A DNA stretch of 42,563 nucleotides from Hyphomicrobiaceae bacterium (GCA_008933705.1 WBUN01000042.1:1-42563); one strand, 5' to 3'; counted from the first letter of the stretch, positions 14,570 to 23,441 are shown. Notes: generated by a model from the sequence alone, not told the origin. Translations and numbers: made by a program.

Positions 14570-15042
14570 CACACTCTCCCCTCGAACCGTGTGACTCGCG
14601 CGTCCATCCCGCCGGATTCGAGATCGAGTGCGCCCTCCCGCACGACTGCATGCACCGTAAGCACGTCGCCTTTGACGCCGGTCGTGATGGTGCCGGGGGT
14701 CAGCGTGATCGAGTTCGCATAGGTGACGATCCCGAGCGAGGTCTTCTGGCTTGCCCGAACCCGGGTCATGGTGGGTGAGATCGGCAGAGCGGGATCGATG
14801 ATGATCTTCGTGACGGCCCAAGCTGATTTGGCAATTTCCCGGAGAATCCAGGGGAAGTAGGTGACGAACCTGCCCAGGAGATGGACCGGATGGCCTTCCG
14901 GATCGGCAATGCCCATGCGCACCGCAGCCAAGACGCAAACAACTGCGGAAACGGCACCAGCCGCCATGAGCATCGGCGTGTAATGGCCGGACAGTGCGAG
15001 CCAGAACAGGAAGAGCGCAAGCGCGAGGCTGATCAGGCGCAT
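14569..15042 (-). CDS. mnhE: Cation antiporter subunit E (MnhE)
   Basis: A 157-residue protein with two N-terminal membrane segments and a cytoplasmic domain containing SLGIVTYANSITLTPGT, a conserved MnhE stretch. MnhE is needed for assembly or activity of Mrp complexes. Its start overlaps by 10 bp the end of an upstream receiver-like gene. It ends in TGATG overlap with mnhF. Confidence 0.9.
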   Translation of the reverse strand: MRLISLALALFLFWLALSGHYTPMLMAAGAVSAVVCVLAAVRMGIADPEGHPVHLLGRFVTYFPWILREIAKSAWAVTKIIIDPALPISPTMTRVRASQKTSLGIVTYANSITLTPGTITTGVKGDVLTVHAVVREGALDLESGGMDARVTRFEGRV

Positions 15043-15440
15043 GGCGCCTCCTTCCCGAATCCCGGCGTGGCACGCAACACACTCGCGCGCCGCAATGGAC
15101 GCGGCAGGATGACGTCGGCCCCGGCGGCCCGCGCCAGGGCTTGCGTGTCGGGAACGCCGTCGTCGATGAAGGCGATGCGGAGGTTGGTCAGTCGCTGCTT
15201 CAGACGGACGAAGGCGTCCAGGCCCGGCCAGGGCGGCAGCAGCCGATCTGTGAAAAGCAAGCGGAATGCTCCCGAGCGAAGCCGCTCGCTCGCCTCGTAG
15301 CCATCCGCGGCGACCTCAGTCGCCACATTGGAGGACCGGAGCCAGTAAGCCAGAGCATCTCGAGCCGTCTCGTCGGCGCACAAGATCAGCACGTCAGCCG
15401 GCGCGTCCTCGGGCTCGCGAATTGTGCGGTGGCGGGCCAT
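15033..15440 (-). CDS. Receiver-like (CheY-fold) protein without output domain, first gene of antiporter operon
   Basis: A 135-residue protein resembling a response-regulator receiver domain. An acidic pocket (CADE, 21-24) and the acceptor-site aspartate Asp65 (LLFTDRLLPPWPG) can be seen, but the conserved Lys before Pro near the C-terminus is Arg (ILPRPLR), so normal phospho-signalling is doubtful. There is no DNA-binding domain. The overlap with mnhE puts it in the same operon, which is unusual for mrp clusters. It may sense or regulate the complex; this is inference. Confidence 0.7.
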   Translation of the reverse strand: MARHRTIREPEDAPADVLILCADETARDALAYWLRSSNVATEVAADGYEASERLRSGAFRLLFTDRLLPPWPGLDAFVRLKQRLTNLRIAFIDDGVPDTQALARAAGADVILPRPLRRASVLRATPGFGKEAPCA

Positions 15441-15472
15441 CGGTCAATTCCAGGATCAGCAGCAGCGTTCGG

Positions 15473-15916
15473 TCACTTGACCACCACGACAGGGATGTCT
15501 GAGAGCTTCACGACCTGCGCGGCGACGGAACCCCATGTGACCCCGGTGTTCCTCACGAGGGCACTGCCCACACGGCCCAGGCGCTTGGCGCTCATCACGA
15601 TGAGGTCGCAGCCTTCTTCCTTTGCACAGCGGATGATGGTGTCGGCGGGGTCTCCAAGCTCCACGCGCGGCTTGGTCGCTATTTGCGCCTGCTCTAGCCG
15701 CTCGGCGATAGGCGTCGTGGCTTTCTGGCCCAGTTCCTGGAGCCGATCGCGGATCGCCTCTTGGGCGATGCCGCGGGTCTGCCATTCCTGGGGCTTGGGT
15801 TGGGTATTGAGTACGACGACGTGCGTTGCGATCGAGCCGCCAAAGCGATCAAGGATATAGTCGGCGACTGAGCCGGCCTGCTCGGAGCCGTCGACGGCAG
15901 CAAGGACCCGGGGCAT
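15473..15916 (-). CDS. Universal stress protein (UspA family)
   Basis: A 147-residue UspA-fold protein, probably a cytoplasmic ATP-binding stress protein. It begins VLAAVDGSEQA, a classic Usp start, and ends with an ATP-loop region GRVGSALVRNTGVTWGSVA and SDIPVVVVK. The spacing within the ATP loop is slightly longer than the canonical one, so nucleotide binding is likely but not certain. The ATG at 15916 is preceded by GGGAG; both lie in a 15-bp perfect dyad (15915-15929). It is 32 bp upstream of the receiver-like gene in the same direction and may share its transcript. Confidence 0.88.
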   Translation of the reverse strand: MPRVLAAVDGSEQAGSVADYILDRFGGSIATHVVVLNTQPKPQEWQTRGIAQEAIRDRLQELGQKATTPIAERLEQAQIATKPRVELGDPADTIIRCAKEEGCDLIVMSAKRLGRVGSALVRNTGVTWGSVAAQVVKLSDIPVVVVK

Positions 15917-15929
15917 GGGAGGCTCCCAT
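15915..15929 (-). promoter_or_regulatory. Hairpin covering the RBS and start codon of the universal stress gene
   Basis: ATGGGAG-N-CTCCCAT is a perfect inverted repeat with 7-bp arms and a 1-base centre. As mRNA, one arm contains the GGGAG ribosome-binding site and the other the ATG. A one-base loop cannot close fully, so the stem would be shorter than 7 bp. It could still limit translation or act as a DNA operator. Confidence 0.4.
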
Positions 15930-15932
15930 CGT

Positions 15933-15952
15933 TTTCGCGAAGTCGCGCGAAA
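15933..15952. repeat. Inverted repeat in the usp/kinase divergent region
   Basis: TTTCGCG-AAGTCG-CGCGAAA, arms of 7 bp and spacer of 6 bp, lies just upstream of the universal stress gene. It is a candidate regulator site. Confidence 0.4.
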
Positions 15953-16023
15953 GGAAGCCAGCCCGACCAAGTGACCGCAATTCGGGATGTGCCCGTCAGG
16001 TGCTACGCTGCGGTAGACGCCCC

Positions 16024-16039
16024 TCCGTAGAGATACGGA
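16024..16039. promoter_or_regulatory. Inverted repeat upstream of the histidine kinase gene
   Basis: TCCGTA-GAGA-TACGGA (6-4-6) lies 34 bp before the chosen kinase start. A site of this size suits a dimeric FixJ/NarL-type regulator, such as the product of the next gene pair. That link is inference. Confidence 0.4.
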
Positions 16040-16073
16040 ATTGCACCCGGCGGCGACTTGGGAACAGACCTTG

Positions 16074-17711
16074 ATGGAAAGCCCAACCTTGCAACGTCGA
16101 GCACGACCGATGGCCTTTCCGCGGCTTTTGTCCACGCCGCGCGCTGTGATCGGCCTGGCTTTCTTGGCAGGCTATGTGCTGCTCGATTGGGCGAGCTACA
16201 TCGAGCCCTTCGGAGTGTTCGGGATCACGCCTTGGAACCCTCCAACGGGCTTGAGCTTCGTGCTGATCTTGATCTTCGGCCAGCGCTTCCTGCCGCTGAT
16301 TTTTCTCGCGCCAGTGCTCGCGGACATCATCGTGCGCCGGTTTCCACTGCCGCTTCACATCGAGCTCCTGTCGTGCCTCATCATTGGGGCCGGATACGGC
16401 CTTGCGGCCATCAGTCTGCTCCGCCCCGCGCTGAAGTTCGATGTGTCGCTCTCCTCCATGCGCGACATGGTGCTGTTGATGCTGGCGGCCGTCGGCAGCG
16501 CAGCGACTGTGTCGGTCTTGCACGTCTTGTTGCTCTGCTTGGCAGGGCTCGTGCCGTGGGGCGACTACACGGCTGCCGCACTGCGCTATTGGATCGGCGA
16601 CGTGATCGGCATCGCCGTCGTCACACCGTTCTTGCTCATACTGCTTACGCGCGGAAGACCGCTCTCGCTCACCTGGGAGACCGGATTCCAGGTTGCCACT
16701 ATCGTTGCCGCACTGTGGATCGTATTCGCAACAACGGCGGGCAAGCAGCTTCAGCTCTTCTACATTCTGTTTCTGCCGGTCGTTTGGATCGCAGTGCGCA
16801 CCGGGCTCGAGGGAGTTTCCGCAGGCCTCGTCCTCACCCAGGTCGGCCTGATCGTCGCCATAGAGGTGTTTGCGACCCCTGAGGTGAATGTCACGGCGTT
16901 TCAGGCTTTGATGCTGGTGCTGACCATGACCGGCCTGGCCGCCGGCGTGCTGGTGACCGAGCGCCGCCGTGCCGAGTTTCAATTGCGCCTGCAGCAGGAT
17001 GCGCAGGCGCGGCTGGCTCGTCTTGGCAGCATGGGCGAGCTCGCTGCCGCGCTCGCACACGAGATAAATCAGCCCCTGACCGCAGCGGGTACCTACACCC
17101 GAGTGGCAGCGCAGGCCCTTGGTTCTGGCAGCGCGCCGCCGGACGTTGCCCGCGAAGCGGCGAACAAGGCCGTTGGGCAGGTCGAACGCGCTGCGGAGGT
17201 TGTGCGCCGGCTCAGAGAGCTCATTCAGCTTGGCCGCAGTGAAATCGCACCGGTTACGATAAGCAGAATCGTGCAGGAATCCCTCGAGCTGCTGCGCCCT
17301 GAGATCGACCGCCACAACATCGCGATACGCGAGCAGGTGAGCCGGGACCTTCCTCCCGTGATGGCTGACATTCTCCAGGTCGAGCAGGTGCTCATAAATC
17401 TCGTGCGCAACTCGATCGAGGCCATCAGCGGCGCGGACGTGGATCGGGGAAGCGTGGTCATCGAGGCTGTGCCCAGCGAAGCTGGCCTCGTGGAGGTGCG
17501 GGTGCACGACAACGGACCGGGATTCGAGAGGGAACAGCTCGATGCATCCCCCCAGCCTTTCGCAACCACCAAGGTCGATGGGTTGGGCGTCGGACTAGCT
17601 CTCAGCCGGTCCATCATCGAGGCGCACGGCGGGCGCCTGTGGCTCGGCAGGAACTCCCAGGGAGCCGTCGTGCACTTCACGCTTCCGACGGCCGAGGCAA
17701 CGCGCATATGA
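16074..17711 (+). CDS. MASE1-type membrane sensor histidine kinase
   Basis: A protein of about 545 residues. Roughly residues 25-300 form eight or so membrane segments of MASE1 type, including WNPPTGLSFVLILIFG. A short coiled stretch then leads into the kinase core: H-box ALAHEINQPLTAAG with His329, N-box NLVRNSIEAI, G1 DNGPGF and G2 GLGVGLALS. It should autophosphorylate and pass phosphate to the regulator encoded by the overlapping downstream gene (ATGA). No PAS domain is seen. The ATG at 16074 was chosen; a TTG at 16041 and an ATG at 16110 are alternatives. The input signal is unknown. It is divergent from the universal stress gene and the antiporter operon, which may be its targets (inference). 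Confidence 0.88.
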   Translation: MESPTLQRRARPMAFPRLLSTPRAVIGLAFLAGYVLLDWASYIEPFGVFGITPWNPPTGLSFVLILIFGQRFLPLIFLAPVLADIIVRRFPLPLHIELLSCLIIGAGYGLAAISLLRPALKFDVSLSSMRDMVLLMLAAVGSAATVSVLHVLLLCLAGLVPWGDYTAAALRYWIGDVIGIAVVTPFLLILLTRGRPLSLTWETGFQVATIVAALWIVFATTAGKQLQLFYILFLPVVWIAVRTGLEGVSAGLVLTQVGLIVAIEVFATPEVNVTAFQALMLVLTMTGLAAGVLVTERRRAEFQLRLQQDAQARLARLGSMGELAAALAHEINQPLTAAGTYTRVAAQALGSGSAPPDVAREAANKAVGQVERAAEVVRRLRELIQLGRSEIAPVTISRIVQESLELLRPEIDRHNIAIREQVSRDLPPVMADILQVEQVLINLVRNSIEAISGADVDRGSVVIEAVPSEAGLVEVRVHDNGPGFEREQLDASPQPFATTKVDGLGVGLALSRSIIEAHGGRLWLGRNSQGAVVHFTLPTAEATRI

Positions 17712-18319
17712 GCAAGAAGATCAGCATCGCCCTGGTTGACGATGACGACGCGGTTCTGGATTCGCTGCGGCTCTACTTTACTGCAACCGGCTATGACGTT
17801 GCAGCATTTGCGGAGGCGGACAGTTTGCTCAAGGCGCTATCCGAGGGATTGGAGCCTGATTGCATTGTCAGCGACATTCGCATGCCAGCGCTATCAGGGC
17901 TGGAGCTTCAGCGCGAACTATCGGCCCGCAAGATTGCGATCCCGCTCATCCTGATCACCGGACACGGCGACGTCGAGATGGCCGTCGGCGCCATCAAGGC
18001 GGGCGCCCACGACTTCATCGAAAAGCCGTTCGACGAGCGGCGCCTCCTCACGAGCATTGAGGACGCGGTGTCGAGGCGCAGCAGGAGTATCGGGGAAGAG
18101 ACCGAGCTCGCTGCGATTGCGGGCAAGGTGGCTGAGCTCTCGGAGCGCCAGCGGCAGGTCATGAACCTGGCCGTGCAGGGCCTCAGCAACAAGCAGATCG
18201 CCAATCAACTCGGCATCAGCCCGCGCACGGTCGAGAGCTACAGGGCCTGGGTCATGGAGCGAATGGGCGCAAAGAATCTTGCTGAGCTCGTACGGCTTGC
18301 CATGCGCCTAGGAAGATGA
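17708..18319 (+). CDS. FixJ-family two-component response regulator
   Basis: A 203-residue DNA-binding response regulator. The receiver domain has the acidic pocket DDDD (11-14), phospho-acceptor Asp56 (SDIRMP) and the conserved Lys in FIEKPF. A LuxR/FixJ-type helix-turn-helix follows (SERQRQVMNLAVQGLSNK to GISPRTVESYRA). It overlaps the kinase gene by 4 bp, so the two are a cognate pair. The ATG at 17708 fits the start of the receiver fold. Targets may include the dyads upstream of the kinase. Confidence 0.93.
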   Translation: MSKKISIALVDDDDAVLDSLRLYFTATGYDVAAFAEADSLLKALSEGLEPDCIVSDIRMPALSGLELQRELSARKIAIPLILITGHGDVEMAVGAIKAGAHDFIEKPFDERRLLTSIEDAVSRRSRSIGEETELAAIAGKVAELSERQRQVMNLAVQGLSNKQIANQLGISPRTVESYRAWVMERMGAKNLAELVRLAMRLGR

Positions 18320-18434
18320 GTGGCGGCAATAGCAACTGGCGGGCCTGATGGCGAACGTACGGATCACACCACCGTTCGGCGCAACGAGCGCACCAATGGG
18401 TTTTGCAGAGGCAATGACTGGTTGCCGTTGCAGT

Positions 18435-19361
18435 CTACTCAGACAGTCCCTGCAAGACCGCGGTGAAATAGACAGCGTACACAGCCAGCAGCATCAGTCC
18501 CCTGTGGCGGTCGATGATCCCGCTCCGGGGCGGGTAGGATAATGCGATGGCCGCAAGGCCGAGAATCAGCGCGGGGGCGACTTCAGCGAAGCTGGCCCGA
18601 ATTGGTGTGATGCTGGATGCCAGCCCGACAATGAAGAGGCCGTTGAAGATGTTGCTGCCGAGGATGGTCCCCAGGCCTACTTCGTCGTGTCCCCTCAGCC
18701 GGGAAATAATCGTGGTGGCAAGCTCGGGCACGGATGTTCCCACCGCAACCACCGTCGCGCCGATCACGAAGTCGCTGACGCTGTAGGCTGAGGCGATTCC
18801 CGACGCGCCCGCGACGATCAAGCGGCCCGCGGCGATCAGCAGGCCAAGCCCGATGGTACCCTCCACGAGCGCTCGGCCCGGCGGATAGGCGCCAAGAACC
18901 TCTTCTATGGCGCTGCGCTCGCGCCGCGCCTCACGGATGACGGTGACGAGCCACACCACGAAGATGGCGAGGAGGAGAAGGCCGTCCATTTGCGAGAGCT
19001 CCCCGTCGATGAACAGCACTGCCGTGGCGACCGGTACGACTAGGGCGGTGGGAAAGTCCCGCTTGATGGTAGCCCGCGGGGCATGCAGGACACCGATCAG
19101 TAACGCGCTCCCCAGAATGAGCGCGACGTTGACGACATTGCTGCCCAGCGCGTCGCCAAGGGCGATCCTTGGCGTTCCATGCAGGGCTGCGGTGATCGAC
19201 ACCGTCAGCTCAGGGCTCGATGTGGCGAAGGCGGCAACCGTCGCGGCCACGACTCCCGGCGAAATGCGCAAGGTCTTGGCGAGGCCGACCGTGCCCCGCA
19301 CGAACAGCTCGCCACCCCCTGCCGCGCACATGACTCCGAGGAGCAGAGATAGGACGTTCAA
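18435..19361 (-). CDS. Sodium/calcium exchanger family membrane protein (CaCA, YrbG-like)
   Basis: A 308-residue inner-membrane protein with about ten segments and two inverted alpha-repeats. The first includes AAFATSSPELTVS and GDALGSNVVN, the second VAVGTSVPELATT and GTILGSNIFN. The acidic SPE/VPE residues and the GSN motifs line the ion path in this family. It should exchange Ca2+ or another cation for Na+ or H+. The start ATG at 19361 precedes the first segment. It is convergent with the FixJ-type regulator and has no operon partner. Confidence 0.92.
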   Translation of the reverse strand: MNVLSLLLGVMCAAGGGELFVRGTVGLAKTLRISPGVVAATVAAFATSSPELTVSITAALHGTPRIALGDALGSNVVNVALILGSALLIGVLHAPRATIKRDFPTALVVPVATAVLFIDGELSQMDGLLLLAIFVVWLVTVIREARRERSAIEEVLGAYPPGRALVEGTIGLGLLIAAGRLIVAGASGIASAYSVSDFVIGATVVAVGTSVPELATTIISRLRGHDEVGLGTILGSNIFNGLFIVGLASSITPIRASFAEVAPALILGLAAIALSYPPRSGIIDRHRGLMLLAVYAVYFTAVLQGLSE

Positions 19362-19823
19362 CCTGCTCTCCCGGGGGCAAATTAGACTGGCATGTTCCCG
19401 CGCGACGGATCAGGCGACCATCACCGGGTCCGCGAACATTCAACGGAACCCTTATGTACATCAAAAACACGAACATCGCGACCTCAGGGTCCCGCGTCCC
19501 CAACGGGGCGCCCCAAACAGCTGGAGCGGTTCTGCGGTCCATCAGGCGCATGCAGGGCAAGTCTCTGAATGACCCCCCAACACTTCCGATGCACGCTCAG
19601 CTTCTGCCGCACCATCGCGCGGGGCAAGAGCGCCAGGAGCCGAAAGTCTCTGATGGGCGAGGCGAGCCCATTGTGGCTGACGCGCCACATATTGGCTCAG
19701 ACAAGACCAAGACCGCTCCGTGCGTGCATGTAGGCTTTGACAATCCGACGCGAGCGTAAAGGATGTCGCGTATTCCGCATTCATTCTCACACTATGGTGC
19801 GTGAGAGCCTTTGGGGGGATGCT
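19362..19823. other. Gene-poor stretch between exchanger and DUF2235 gene
   Basis: This stretch holds the upstream regions of two divergent genes. Open frames here are short, without ribosome-binding sites or recognisable protein motifs. I see no RNA gene or strong repeat. Confidence 0.5.
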
Positions 19824-22319
19824 GTGTCGTCGGTTGCGTTGGCGCCTCGCAATGAGGCACGCGTTCAGCTCAGCTTCCGCAAGGGCTCGCGGCTTATCCC
19901 GATCATCCTGTTGCTGCTGAGCGTAACTCTCTTCGTCGGTTACGGACTGCCGGCCGGTCACAAGCAGCTCGGGGTCTCGCTGGGGCTCATCGAGAATGTG
20001 AATGCGACTCTCACGCTCGAGACGCTCCAGGACAAGTTGAACAAGGAGGCTGAGCTCAAGAAGTTGTGGGAGAAGATGCAGAAGAAGGCCCATGACGAGA
20101 AATGGGGCGTCTGGGGCTATGTCGAGAACCTCGTCCGCCCGCTGTTCAAGATGTTCGTGGATCAGTTGGGCCGGGACTTCATCACCATTGCCAAGAGCAG
20201 CCTCGTCACCATCTTTCAGCTGAGCCTGTTCTCGCTGCTCCCGGGCCTGGCCGGTCTCATATATCGGCGCAACTTCTGGGTTTGGTTCCTCGCGTCCCTG
20301 CTCATCCTCCTCGGCATCAATGCGTCGGGGTTCTTCGGCAAGCTGACATCGGCGCAGGTGATGCCAGGGTCGGGCGCGATATTCTTCTTCCTGCTGTTCC
20401 AGCTCGGCCTTTTGCTCCTCGCCTACCGGCTGAGGCGGCACGTGCAGAGCGCGTCGCTCTGGCTTCCGCCGAAGGTCCACAACTGGGGCCTCACCGTGCT
20501 GCTCGTCCTCGTCGGCGTCGCCTGCTGGCAGGGTTGGGGGCCCGGTTATTCCAGCGGAGAAACAACTGCCGTGGCCACCACGGATGACCAGAAGAAAGGA
20601 GTTGCGACGGAGAGCCCGCCCAGCCGCTCGAGCGCCGGCGAGCTTGACTCGCGCGCCGCTCCACCCACGAGCGCTCGCACGGCAGCGCCTGCCGCGAGAA
20701 CCGACAGCGCTGCGCCGGCGGCCTTGCCGGCCGGACCTCCGACCAATGTCCAACCCAGCAGCGCGGTTGAGCAGAAGACTACGGGCAAGGGTGCGACGCG
20801 CAGTTGGATCTGGGCGTTCCTCGGCACTGGCTTCCCCGGCTGGTTCTACAAGTGGGAGTTCATCCTGATCGGCTTGCCGCTGATCCATACGCTTCTGCGC
20901 AACTCTGCCAACTGGACGGCGCGCACCAACAAGAACATCGTCATCTGCCTCGACGGCACCAGCAACACGCCCGATCAGATCGAGATGGGCTTCGCCGCCC
21001 AGACGAATGTGTTCAAGCTGTTCAGGATGCTGAAGGGAGACGATGGCTCGGGCTACTCGGCCGACGGCCACTTCGACGCCTCGCTGTGCAAGAGGTACAA
21101 GGACAAGCAGATCGCCTTCTACTATGCCGGCGTCGGCAACAAGTACGACAACGACGCGATCCTGCAGACGTTCGGCATGGCCACCGGCATGGGCGCCGGC
21201 GACATCATCGAGCGGGCGTACCTCGACCTCGTCCGCGTCTATCGGCCGGGCGATCGGGTCTACATCGTCGGCTTCAGCCGTGGCGCCGCCATCTCGCGCC
21301 TTCTCGCTCGCACCATCGACGCGCGCGGAGCACCGCGAACGGTGTGGACGCTGAGGCTGCTGGGCAAGCACCGCGTGATCTGGAGTTCGCCGCGGAAGGT
21401 GCCGGTCAAGATCGACGTGCTTGGCTGCTGGGACACGGTCGGCTCCTTCGGCGTGGCCAAGACCATTCTGGGCATCAATTTCCAGCAGCTCAACCTGTTC
21501 AAGGACCTGACCGTGCCGGACAACGTCCTGCAGGCCTACCATATGGTTGCGCTCGATGAGCAGCGCGACAGCTTCGAGCCGACGCTGATGGACCCCGATC
21601 CGATCCGTCCCGAGCGCATCGTCGAGGTATGGTTCGCCGGTGACCATGCGAACATCGGCGGTGGTTGGGCGACGGACAGCTTGTCGGACGTCACATTGGA
21701 CTTCCTGCTGCGCCGCATATCCAGCGGATACGCTACGGATGAAGACCCGGAGGCAAGGAAGAAGAAGGCCGGCAACGAAGCCTGGGGCATCTATCTCACC
21801 GCTGAAAAGACCGACAAGGCGGACCTTACGGAGCGCCAGGTCGATCATCCAGGCTGGGTCGACCCCGACCCGCTCGGTCAGGTGCGGCAGTGGTTCAGCA
21901 ACCTCTACGAATATCGTCCGCGCAGGCTGCCGCTGCACGCAGTCATCTCAGAGGCGGTATTCGATCGCATGACGCAGTCGATGCCGGTCTATGCGCCACA
22001 GGCGCTCTTCAACCTCAACGATGATCTCGACAAGAAACGTGACCTGATCGACGAGAAGGTCGCCAAGCTGGTGGAAACCGAGTCGCTTGTGGAGGACGAG
22101 CGCCAGAAAATCATAAACTACAAGAACAAGCTGCGCTTGAGGCGCTGGCCCGAGTATTGGGCAGAGCTGTTGGACAACCGCAAGGGCAAGCTCAGGTTGC
22201 CGGAGGTCGCCCTGGATAACCGGGCCCTCGATCAGCCGGTGCGGTCGAGCGGACGCACGCTGCCAAGAGCTCCGGTGACGGACAAGACGGTGGAAGGGAT
22301 GGTTGCTGCCTCGGCCTGA
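19824..22319 (+). CDS. Large membrane-anchored DUF2235 (alpha/beta-hydrolase-like) protein
   Basis: A protein of about 831 residues. The N-terminal part has a membrane segment (about 22-42), an amphipathic charged helix and three further hydrophobic segments up to about residue 235. A low-complexity Ala/Pro/Ser/Thr linker follows (about 245-315), then another hydrophobic stretch. The C-terminal half is a DUF2235 domain: IVICLDGTSNTP near its start, the nucleophile elbow GFSRGA with Ser485, and FAGDHANIGGGW as the Asp/His region. This domain occurs in Tle1-type phospholipases of type VI secretion, but no secretion gene is nearby. A charged coiled-coil-like segment lies near the C-terminus. I chose the GTG at 19824 because GGGGGG lies 5 nt upstream; an ATG at 19794 lacks a site. 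The substrate is unknown. Confidence 0.85.
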   Translation: MSSVALAPRNEARVQLSFRKGSRLIPIILLLLSVTLFVGYGLPAGHKQLGVSLGLIENVNATLTLETLQDKLNKEAELKKLWEKMQKKAHDEKWGVWGYVENLVRPLFKMFVDQLGRDFITIAKSSLVTIFQLSLFSLLPGLAGLIYRRNFWVWFLASLLILLGINASGFFGKLTSAQVMPGSGAIFFFLLFQLGLLLLAYRLRRHVQSASLWLPPKVHNWGLTVLLVLVGVACWQGWGPGYSSGETTAVATTDDQKKGVATESPPSRSSAGELDSRAAPPTSARTAAPAARTDSAAPAALPAGPPTNVQPSSAVEQKTTGKGATRSWIWAFLGTGFPGWFYKWEFILIGLPLIHTLLRNSANWTARTNKNIVICLDGTSNTPDQIEMGFAAQTNVFKLFRMLKGDDGSGYSADGHFDASLCKRYKDKQIAFYYAGVGNKYDNDAILQTFGMATGMGAGDIIERAYLDLVRVYRPGDRVYIVGFSRGAAISRLLARTIDARGAPRTVWTLRLLGKHRVIWSSPRKVPVKIDVLGCWDTVGSFGVAKTILGINFQQLNLFKDLTVPDNVLQAYHMVALDEQRDSFEPTLMDPDPIRPERIVEVWFAGDHANIGGGWATDSLSDVTLDFLLRRISSGYATDEDPEARKKKAGNEAWGIYLTAEKTDKADLTERQVDHPGWVDPDPLGQVRQWFSNLYEYRPRRLPLHAVISEAVFDRMTQSMPVYAPQALFNLNDDLDKKRDLIDEKVAKLVETESLVEDERQKIINYKNKLRLRRWPEYWAELLDNRKGKLRLPEVALDNRALDQPVRSSGRTLPRAPVTDKTVEGMVAASA

Positions 22320-22781
22320 GCAGCGCACCTGACCCATCTGCCCTGCTGGAGCCTGCGCCAATTCGGCCACGCGCCGCATGTCTCATCCCGGAAAGATTGC
22401 TTTGGGTCAAAGGCGGTAAGGCTCGACAAGAGCGTATCGGGTCCGGCTTACCCTCAAGCTCTGCCGAGCGGGCGGGCGGGTGCCACTTCGACCATATGAT
22501 CCACGTCTTTGAGCTCTTTGCCGCTGATCTTGCCGAAGCCAGGCCAGCGATTGGAATAGGACAATTCTTGCTCGAGCGTCTCGCGTGACAAAAAGCACCG
22601 CAAGCAGCGTAACGATCTGACGCTGGAGCTTGGGCTTGTCGAGCGCGAGATCAACGGCATGAGGTGGTTGCTTACCCCCGCCAGAGCCTGGCTTTTCCTC
22701 TCGGCCAGGCGCCTTACTTGAAGTTGCCACCGGCAGATCCGTGTCGATGACGACTGAATTCCCCTCAGAGGCTTGCGGGCA
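22320..22781. other. Gene-poor stretch after the DUF2235 gene
   Basis: This lies between two convergent genes. A minus-strand frame (from about 22460) reads like ordinary protein (QELSYSNRWPGFGKI) but has no start, family match or support, and may be the debris of a lost gene. No terminator with a clear T-run was seen. Confidence 0.4.
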
Positions 22782-23441
22782 TCATCGTGACTCGACCTCA
22801 TCGGCAAACGATCCCTGCACGGGCCCGCTCACCTGCATGCCGGCGTAGCATCGGCGGAAGTCAGCCACTATCAAATCAAACGGTACATCCGTGAACGTGC
22901 CGCGGTCGCGCAGGTATTCCATGTGCCTGCGCCCGCTTGGCGAATAGGGCTGGAAGAGCGAGTCCGAAGTGCCGTCGAAGGCAAGCGGCTGCACGCCGAC
23001 GCGCTCGCACAGCTTGCGGTCAAATGCCGGGGTTGCCTTCACCCACTTGTTGTTGATGTACAGGTCCGTATAGGAGTGCCACATGAAGACATCGGACTTC
23101 ATGCGCTCATAGAGACGGCGCGATGTCATGTGGTTGCGCACGTCCGCGTAGCCCACGCGGGCAGGAATGCCCTGGGCGCGGGCGCATGCGGCCAGCAGCG
23201 CAGCCTTGCCCACGCAGAAGCCCTTGCCGGCCTGCAGCACAGCGCTGGCGCGGTAGGTGGAGGGGTCATCAAAGTCGAGATAGGCCTCGTAGGCGATGTC
23301 GTCGCGGACCGCCTGATAGAGGCGGATCACCCTGTCTATTCCGTGGCTCGCCCGCGTTGCCCGTTCTGCGAAAGCCACCACAGCGGGATTGTCGCTGTCG
23401 ATGTACACGCCCGGAGCAAGATACCTGGTGCCGTCGGTCAT
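22782..23441 (-). CDS. Transglutaminase-like cysteine protease-fold protein
   Basis: A 219-residue cytoplasmic protein with the transglutaminase-like fold. The catalytic triad can be read: Cys76 in GKGFCVGKA, His122 in FMWHSYTDLYI and Asp141 in ATPAFD. There is no signal peptide. Proteins of this size act as peptidases, amidases or, rarely, cyclases; the substrate cannot be predicted. The start ATG at 23441 was accepted because the fold begins soon after. It has no operon partner; the flanking stretches are gene-poor. Confidence 0.85.
   Translation of the reverse strand: MTDGTRYLAPGVYIDSDNPAVVAFAERATRASHGIDRVIRLYQAVRDDIAYEAYLDFDDPSTYRASAVLQAGKGFCVGKAALLAACARAQGIPARVGYADVRNHMTSRRLYERMKSDVFMWHSYTDLYINNKWVKATPAFDRKLCERVGVQPLAFDGTSDSLFQPYSPSGRRHMEYLRDRGTFTDVPFDLIVADFRRCYAGMQVSGPVQGSFADEVESR

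Noticed and set aside
15996-17507. 503-codon minus-strand frame opposite the histidine kinase
   Set aside because: Gln/Asp/His-rich shadow with no motif; the kinase on the other strand has every family motif.
19542-21938. 798-codon minus-strand frame opposite the DUF2235 gene
   Set aside because: Composition typical of an antisense shadow; the plus-strand protein carries the recognisable hydrolase motifs and membrane segments.
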